Shown: piece after piece, positions 59,813-64,000 of the stretch
Layout: each line of letters starts with the position of its first letter
Numbering within the stretch: the first letter of the stretch is position 1
Notes under the pieces: model-generated
The model's database searches: none
Told to the model about the DNA's origin: nothing
The model's input: only the letters and a program-made list of their open reading frames with translations
Source: Thiomicrorhabdus sp. 6S3-12
GTDB taxonomy: Bacteria; Pseudomonadota; Gammaproteobacteria; Thiomicrospirales; Thiomicrospiraceae
Assembly: GCF_017571475.1 (NCBI RefSeq)
Contig: NZ_JAGETW010000002.1
Location: 1-64,000, forward strand
Direction of reading: 5' to 3'
DNA length: 64,000 nucleotides
Position numbers and translations under genes: made by a program

Positions 59813-60604
59813 ATGACAGATCGAAGCGCCATTCCGCTGAAAGTGGAACAACTCAGCATCCGCTATCACCATAAACCGGTTTTAACCGATGTCAGTTTCG
59901 AGGTTCCGGCCGGGAAAACCGTCGCGATTATCGGTCCGAACGGAGCCGGAAAATCGTCGTTGCTTAAAGGAATCATGGGGCTGACGCCGGTCATTCAGGG
60001 ACAGGCTCTGTTCTTCGGCGAACCGCTGGATAAGAAACGCCTTACGACCGCTTATGTTCCGCAGCGCGAAGAAATTGACTGGGATTTTCCAATCGACGTA
60101 ATGGATGTGGTGCTGATGGGTCGTCACGGTCAGCTCAAATTCTGGCAGAGGCCAAACCAGAACGACCGGGATATAGCCGAAAAGGCGCTGTGGGATCTGC
60201 AGATGTCGGATTTCAGCGACCGTCAGATTTCGCAACTTTCCGGCGGTCAGCAACAACGCGTTTTCCTGGCCAGAGCTCTGGCGCAGCAGGCCAGCCTGTA
60301 TTTGATGGATGAACCTTTTGCCGGTGTTGATGTCGCCACGGAAAAGGCAATTATTGAATTGTTCAAACAGCTTAAAGCCCAAGGCAATACCGTGGTCTGT
60401 GTCCACCACGATCTGAATACCGTTCACGAATATTACGACTATGCCGTTTTGATCAATGCCAGACTGATCGCCGCCGGGCCGGTAGACGAGGTTTTGACGA
60501 AAGACAATCTCAATAAGACTTACGGCGGCCGCCTGTCTCTGCTCAACGAAATGACCGAGCAGCTATACCGCAGCCAGCTTAATCAGGCACACGATCAGGA
60601 TTAA
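59813..60604 (+). CDS. Metal ABC transporter ATP-binding protein
   Basis: This 263-residue ATPase energises the uptake system. Walker A is GPNGAGKSS, the signature is LSGGQQQRVFLARAL, and Walker B is LYLMDEPFAGVD, followed by VHHDL. It directly follows the binding-protein gene and lies 2 bp before the permease gene, as in troB. Confidence 0.93.
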   Translation: MTDRSAIPLKVEQLSIRYHHKPVLTDVSFEVPAGKTVAIIGPNGAGKSSLLKGIMGLTPVIQGQALFFGEPLDKKRLTTAYVPQREEIDWDFPIDVMDVVLMGRHGQLKFWQRPNQNDRDIAEKALWDLQMSDFSDRQISQLSGGQQQRVFLARALAQQASLYLMDEPFAGVDVATEKAIIELFKQLKAQGNTVVCVHHDLNTVHEYYDYAVLINARLIAAGPVDEVLTKDNLNKTYGGRLSLLNEMTEQLYRSQLNQAHDQD

Positions 60605-60606
60605 TC

Positions 60607-61962
60607 ATGCAAGGTTTTGAAGTATATTCGGACGCCTCCCTCTGGCAGCAGACCCTTGAGCAACTGGCGCTGTTCTGGTCATTTGAAGACGTCAACGCCA
60701 CCTGGGTTCTCGTCGGCAGTCTGCTGTTAGGCATGAGCGCCTCGGTAATCGGCGCTTTCGCATTCCTGCGCAAACGATCTCTGCTCGGCGACGCCTTGGC
60801 GCATGCCGCGCTGCCCGGCGTTATGATGGCGTTTCTGCTCAGCGGCAGCCGGGATGCCGAAGTGATCTTTGGCGGCGCCCTTCTCAGCAGTTTACTCGGT
60901 TTCTGGATTATCGACTGGCTGCCAAAAAACACCAAAATCAAACCGGATGCCGCTCTGGCGATTACGCTCTCCTTTATGTTCGCCTTAGGTTTGATGCTGT
61001 TGTCGCTGATTCAAAGTACCGATATGCCGAACAAGAGCGGTCTGGATAAACTGCTTTTCGGTCAGGCTGCGGCAATCACCTCCGAAGACATCCAATTGCT
61101 GGTGTATGTCACTTCGGCGGTATTGATTACCGTCATCCTGTTTTTCGATAAATTCCGTCTGATCGCTTTTAACCGCCTGTATGCGCAAACGCTGGGGGTC
61201 TCCGTCAGATTCTATGAATTCCTGCTGGCCCTGATGATTGTGCTTTCGGTGGTGGTCGGCCTGCAACTGGTCGGCGTGGTACTGATGGCGGCAATATTGT
61301 TAACACCGATTGCAGCCGCGCGCTTCTGGAGCCATCAACTCAGTTATCTGCTGCTTCTGGCAGGGATATTCGGAGCGCTCAGCGCCTCCATCGGCGCGCA
61401 GATTTCCTATATCGCTCCGGCAATGCCGACCGGCCCGTGGATTGTCGTCAGCCTGTCGTTGGTGTTTTTCATCTCCTTTCTGGTCGCGCCGCAAAACGGA
61501 CTGATCAAACGTTACCTGGACTACCGAAGATTACGCCACAGAGTCGCTCAGGAAAATATTCTGCGCACGCTCCATAAGCTTTTGGAGCGTAACCACTTTA
61601 AGCGCAATGACTTTACCGTCGCGCAAATTACCGCTTTGCGAAACATTCAGATTCAGACACTGAAACAGACCTTGAAGCAGTTGCAGAAACAGGGGCTGGT
61701 TCGTGAACTGGGCGGCGGTTTTGCCTTAAGCGAAGCCGGCTTAAGACGGGCGATCGAACTGACCCGTCGCCATCGCCTGTGGGAGAGTTATCTGAGCCAG
61801 CATGCCGATTTGACTTCGGAGCAGGTGCACCAGCAGGCCGAGCATATGGAGCATATTCTGAATCAGGAACATGAAGAACAGATCGTCGCCGAACTGATGC
61901 AACGCCTGTCCGACCCGCACGGCCAGCCGATTCCACCGAAAAATACGCTTGAGGAGCAGTAA
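60607..61962 (+). CDS. Metal ABC permease fused to a DtxR/MntR-type repressor domain
   Basis: Residues 1-297 are an ABC-3 (TroC/ZnuB family) permease with about eight or nine helices. After a basic linker (298-314), residues 315-445 form a winged helix followed by a metal-binding and dimerisation domain of the iron-dependent repressor family. Positions equivalent to DtxR ligands are kept: His389 (H79), Glu393 (E83), His408 (H98), Glu412 (C102), Glu415 (E105) and His416 (H106), and the DPHGQPIP loop is present. Glu at the C102 position is typical of manganese-type MntR. The first-helix Asp of MntR appears as Asn317. Chlamydial YtgCR has the same fusion and is cleaved to free its repressor. Confidence 0.9.
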   Translation: MQGFEVYSDASLWQQTLEQLALFWSFEDVNATWVLVGSLLLGMSASVIGAFAFLRKRSLLGDALAHAALPGVMMAFLLSGSRDAEVIFGGALLSSLLGFWIIDWLPKNTKIKPDAALAITLSFMFALGLMLLSLIQSTDMPNKSGLDKLLFGQAAAITSEDIQLLVYVTSAVLITVILFFDKFRLIAFNRLYAQTLGVSVRFYEFLLALMIVLSVVVGLQLVGVVLMAAILLTPIAAARFWSHQLSYLLLLAGIFGALSASIGAQISYIAPAMPTGPWIVVSLSLVFFISFLVAPQNGLIKRYLDYRRLRHRVAQENILRTLHKLLERNHFKRNDFTVAQITALRNIQIQTLKQTLKQLQKQGLVRELGGGFALSEAGLRRAIELTRRHRLWESYLSQHADLTSEQVHQQAEHMEHILNQEHEEQIVAELMQRLSDPHGQPIPPKNTLEEQ

Positions 61963-61965
61963 GCC

Positions 61966-62886
61966 ATGCCGAGTATTGAAAACTGGATTCTCGATCTGTG
62001 GATTATCGCCACGGCATCACTGGTCGCCGCCTCCTGCGCCATGGTCGGTGTCTTTCTGATCCTGCGCCGTCAGGCATTGATGGGTGACGCCATTTCGCAT
62101 TCCGTTCTGCTGGGAATTGTTCTGGCTTATCTGCTGGCCGGCACCAATACATTATGGGTTATGTTGACCGGCGCGGTGATTATCGGCTTGCTTACCGCCT
62201 GGCTCAGCGAAAGCCTGCATAAGCTCAGTCGTCTGCAGAGCGATGCCAGTATCGGAATTGTCTTCACCCTTTTCTTCTCGATCGGTGTCATTCTGGTATC
62301 GCTCTATACCGGACATATCGATCTCGATCAGGAGTGCGTTTTATATGGCGAAATTGCCTTCGTCCCTTTCGACACGGTGATCTGGGGGGATATGGAGACC
62401 GGAACAGACTTGGGACCACGCGCTTTCTGGTTGATTCTGATCGTTTTTACCTTAGTCGCTCTAAGCATCGCGATTGGATTCGAACGTCTGAAAACGGTGA
62501 CTTTCCATCCGAGTCTGGCGGTTTCTCTGGGCATCAACATCACCTTCTGGCATTACTTCCTGATGACGCTGGTGTCGATGACCACGGTCGCTTCTTTTGA
62601 TGCCGTCGGCGCCATTCTAGTGGTCGCCCTGTTGATTATCCCAGCCAGTAGCGCCTACCTGCTTGCCACCTCGCTCAAAAGAATGCTCTGGCTGGCTATC
62701 GCCTACTCGCAAGGTTCTGTCTGGATCGGCTACGCCCTTTCCTACTGGCTGGATAGCTCGATCGCCGCCTCGATTGCGGTCAGCGCCGGAGCCCTTCTGG
62801 CATTGACGCTGATGGTAATTCAAATACGTAAATGGATTCAGCAGCAACACTACGCCAAACAACTCCAATCGGGAGAAAGTGCTTAA
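61966..62886 (+). CDS. Metal ABC transporter permease
   Basis: This 306-residue second permease is of the ABC-3 family (TroD-like), with about nine helices and the conserved LILRRQALMGDAISHSVLLGI segment. It has no regulator domain. It would pair with the fused permease to form the channel. Its stop overlaps the regulator start (TAATG). Confidence 0.92.
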   Translation: MPSIENWILDLWIIATASLVAASCAMVGVFLILRRQALMGDAISHSVLLGIVLAYLLAGTNTLWVMLTGAVIIGLLTAWLSESLHKLSRLQSDASIGIVFTLFFSIGVILVSLYTGHIDLDQECVLYGEIAFVPFDTVIWGDMETGTDLGPRAFWLILIVFTLVALSIAIGFERLKTVTFHPSLAVSLGINITFWHYFLMTLVSMTTVASFDAVGAILVVALLIIPASSAYLLATSLKRMLWLAIAYSQGSVWIGYALSYWLDSSIAASIAVSAGALLALTLMVIQIRKWIQQQHYAKQLQSGESA

Positions 62887-63569
62887 TGTCTCAGGCACAG
62901 AAAAACACGCCGTCGCAGGCATGGGAAGACTATCTCAAAATCGTCTATAAGCTGGAAGACAATACACGCGAAGACAAAGGCGTTCAGACCAAGGACATCG
63001 CCGAACGTCTGGCCGTATCGCAGGCTTCGGTAACCAATATGCTTAAAAAACTGGCCGAACAGGGGTATCTGGAATATGAACCTTACTACGGGGTGACCCT
63101 GACCGGACATGGCCGAAAAGTGGCGATGAAGATGATCCGCAATCACCGGATTCTCGAACTTTATCTGGTCGAGCGTCTGGGTTATCTGTGGGATGAAGTG
63201 GATGAAGAAGCGGAAACGCTGGAACATTACCTCTCCGACAAGCTGGTGGATCGTATGTGGCAGGACCTCGGCCAGCCGACGCAGGATCCGCATGGATCAC
63301 CGATTCCGAGTGTGGACGGCAAAATCGAACGCAAAAACCTGACGCCCCTGTCCGAGATCGAACTGCATCAACCGGTGACGCTGGAACGCATTAAAAACCG
63401 AAGCCCGGAAGAGCTACGCTATCTGACCTCAATCGAACTGCATATCGGAGCCCAAATCGAGATTAAAAACCGTGCCCCGCTCAACGGTCCTCTACTGATC
63501 GAGGTAGACGGCAAGGCGTTGCACGCCATCGACTACCGTCTGGCTATGGCTCTGCAAGTCAAAGCCTAA
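62886..63569 (+). CDS. DtxR/MntR-family metal-dependent transcriptional regulator
   Basis: This 227-residue stand-alone repressor has an N-terminal winged helix (about 10-75, DIAERLAVSQASVTNMLKKL), a metal-binding and dimerisation domain (about 78-145) and a C-terminal SH3/FeoA-like domain (about 155-227). Ligand positions equivalent to MntR are Asp15, His87, Glu110, Glu113 and His114; Glu at the DtxR Cys102 position suggests manganese sensing. Lys18 replaces MntR Glu11. It ends the operon, as troR does in Treponema. ATG 62886 overlaps the permease stop; an upstream extension of the frame lies inside the permease gene. Confidence 0.92.
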   Translation: MSQAQKNTPSQAWEDYLKIVYKLEDNTREDKGVQTKDIAERLAVSQASVTNMLKKLAEQGYLEYEPYYGVTLTGHGRKVAMKMIRNHRILELYLVERLGYLWDEVDEEAETLEHYLSDKLVDRMWQDLGQPTQDPHGSPIPSVDGKIERKNLTPLSEIELHQPVTLERIKNRSPEELRYLTSIELHIGAQIEIKNRAPLNGPLLIEVDGKALHAIDYRLAMALQVKA

Positions 63570-63580
63570 ATAGCTTTAGC

Positions 63581-63841
63581 CTAAGATTCTTTAAATATCT
63601 CCGGTTTAAGGCGGTAACACTCAATAATTCCCTGCACACGGCTCAAACAGTTACCGCACCCGGTTGATGCGCCGGTTGTTTTCTGTAGACAGTGCACCAT
63701 TTCCTCGACCGGCTCCAGCTGTGGATTTTCAGGAAGTTGCTGTAACAACTGATCCAGAGTGACATGATGACAGGTGCAGATCAGCGGGTTTTCGCCGACC
63801 AGCATCTGCACATAGCTTTTTTGACAGAGATGTAAATTCAT
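63581..63841 (-). CDS. BFD-like [2Fe-2S]-binding protein
   Basis: This 86-residue protein has Cys22-X-Cys24 (ICTCHHVT) and Cys62-X2-Cys65 (GCGNC), the ligand pattern of bacterioferritin-associated ferredoxin and the BFD domain of nitrite reductases. It may mobilise iron from bacterioferritin or act as a small electron carrier. The N-terminal extension of about 20 residues is longer than E. coli Bfd. It converges with the metal-regulator gene 11 bp away, which fits a metal-homeostasis context. Confidence 0.82.
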   Translation of the reverse strand: MNLHLCQKSYVQMLVGENPLICTCHHVTLDQLLQQLPENPQLEPVEEMVHCLQKTTGASTGCGNCLSRVQGIIECYRLKPEIFKES

Positions 63842-63884
63842 ACAATTTGCCGGTTAAGAGTTTGTCTCAGCCCTGCGCCGTTCG

Positions 63885-64000
63885 TTATTTCTTCAAGGCT
63901 AATAGGCACGGCGTAACGATCAGGGTCAGCAGCGTTGAAAAGGTCAGGCCGCCGACAATCGCGCTGGAGAGCTGTACCCACCACTGTGACGACGGTGCGC
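63885..64000 (-). CDS. C-terminus of an RND efflux transporter (5' end outside window)
   Basis: The last 37 residues of a minus-strand frame (ending SAIVGGLTFSTLLTLIVTPCLLALKK) match the final membrane helix of RND pumps of the AcrB/CusA superfamily. The gene continues past the right edge. The substrate cannot be judged from this fragment. Confidence 0.8.
   Translation of the reverse strand, partial: APSSQWWVQLSSAIVGGLTFSTLLTLIVTPCLLALKK

Noticed and set aside
62832-62885. Extended start of the DtxR regulator
   Set aside because: The extra 18 codons lie inside the permease gene, and the ATG at 62886 overlaps the permease stop in the usual TAATG fashion.

Overview
The window is a stretch of gammaproteobacterial chromosome with moderate GC content and dense genes. 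Gene order and protein families best fit the Thiomicrospira / Hydrogenovibrio / Thiomicrorhabdus group (aquatic sulfur-oxidising autotrophs). That placement is an inference from conserved gene neighbourhoods: no 16S gene or diagnostic marker is present. I see no phage, insertion sequence, integron, CRISPR array or origin. Most of the window is core genome, with a few unusual local features.

Layout. (1) 1-15 kb is an accessory and signalling region. It holds a secreted protein built of Met-Gly-Pro-Gly-Tyr-Gly repeats (cut by the left edge), a small membrane protein, a PAS-GGDEF diguanylate cyclase, a membrane GGDEF-EAL protein, a P-type cation ATPase followed closely by a beta-CASP metallo-beta-lactamase nuclease, a soluble PAS-PAS chemoreceptor, a DUF2726-like protein and a large UvrD-type helicase with C-terminal zinc ribbons. 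(2) 14.8-36.3 kb, nearly all on the minus strand, is the conserved block rlmE, ftsH, folP, glmM, tpiA, secG, tRNA-Leu(GAG), nuoA-N and a DUF2818 gene. All 14 subunits of respiratory complex I are present with separate nuoC and nuoD. yhbY is divergent from rlmE. (3) 36.3-51.7 kb, minus strand, is the block leuCDB, M23 peptidase, bactofilin, asd, truA, trpF, trpB, trpA, accD, folC, SPOR protein, purF, metZ. fimV and cvpA, which often sit in this block in other gammaproteobacteria, are not seen; a peptidase-bactofilin pair lies between leuB and asd. (4) 51.8-58.5 kb carries queE and rlmD, the divergent pair metR/metE, arfB and murI. (5) 58.9-63.6 kb is a five-gene metal-uptake operon ordered like Treponema troABCDR: binding protein, ATPase, permease, permease, DtxR/MntR regulator. 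Its first permease carries a fused C-terminal DtxR-type repressor domain. A BFD-like [2Fe-2S] protein and the C-terminus of an RND efflux pump close the window.

How the genes work together. The minus-strand blocks supply respiration (complex I), protein quality control (FtsH), envelope precursors (glmM, murI, accD), folate (folP, folC), leucine, tryptophan, purines, and two steps of methionine synthesis (metZ sulfhydrylation, metE methylation). The M23 peptidase-bactofilin pair probably shapes the wall. The two c-di-GMP proteins and the chemoreceptor suggest a switch between motility and attachment.

The features most worth a second look are the permease-repressor fusion, the 143-bp imperfect palindrome between trpB and trpA, the 100-nt overlap of the peptidase and bactofilin genes, the His/Cys-rich insertion in MetE, and the tandem hexapeptide protein at the left edge with a Fur-like box upstream.
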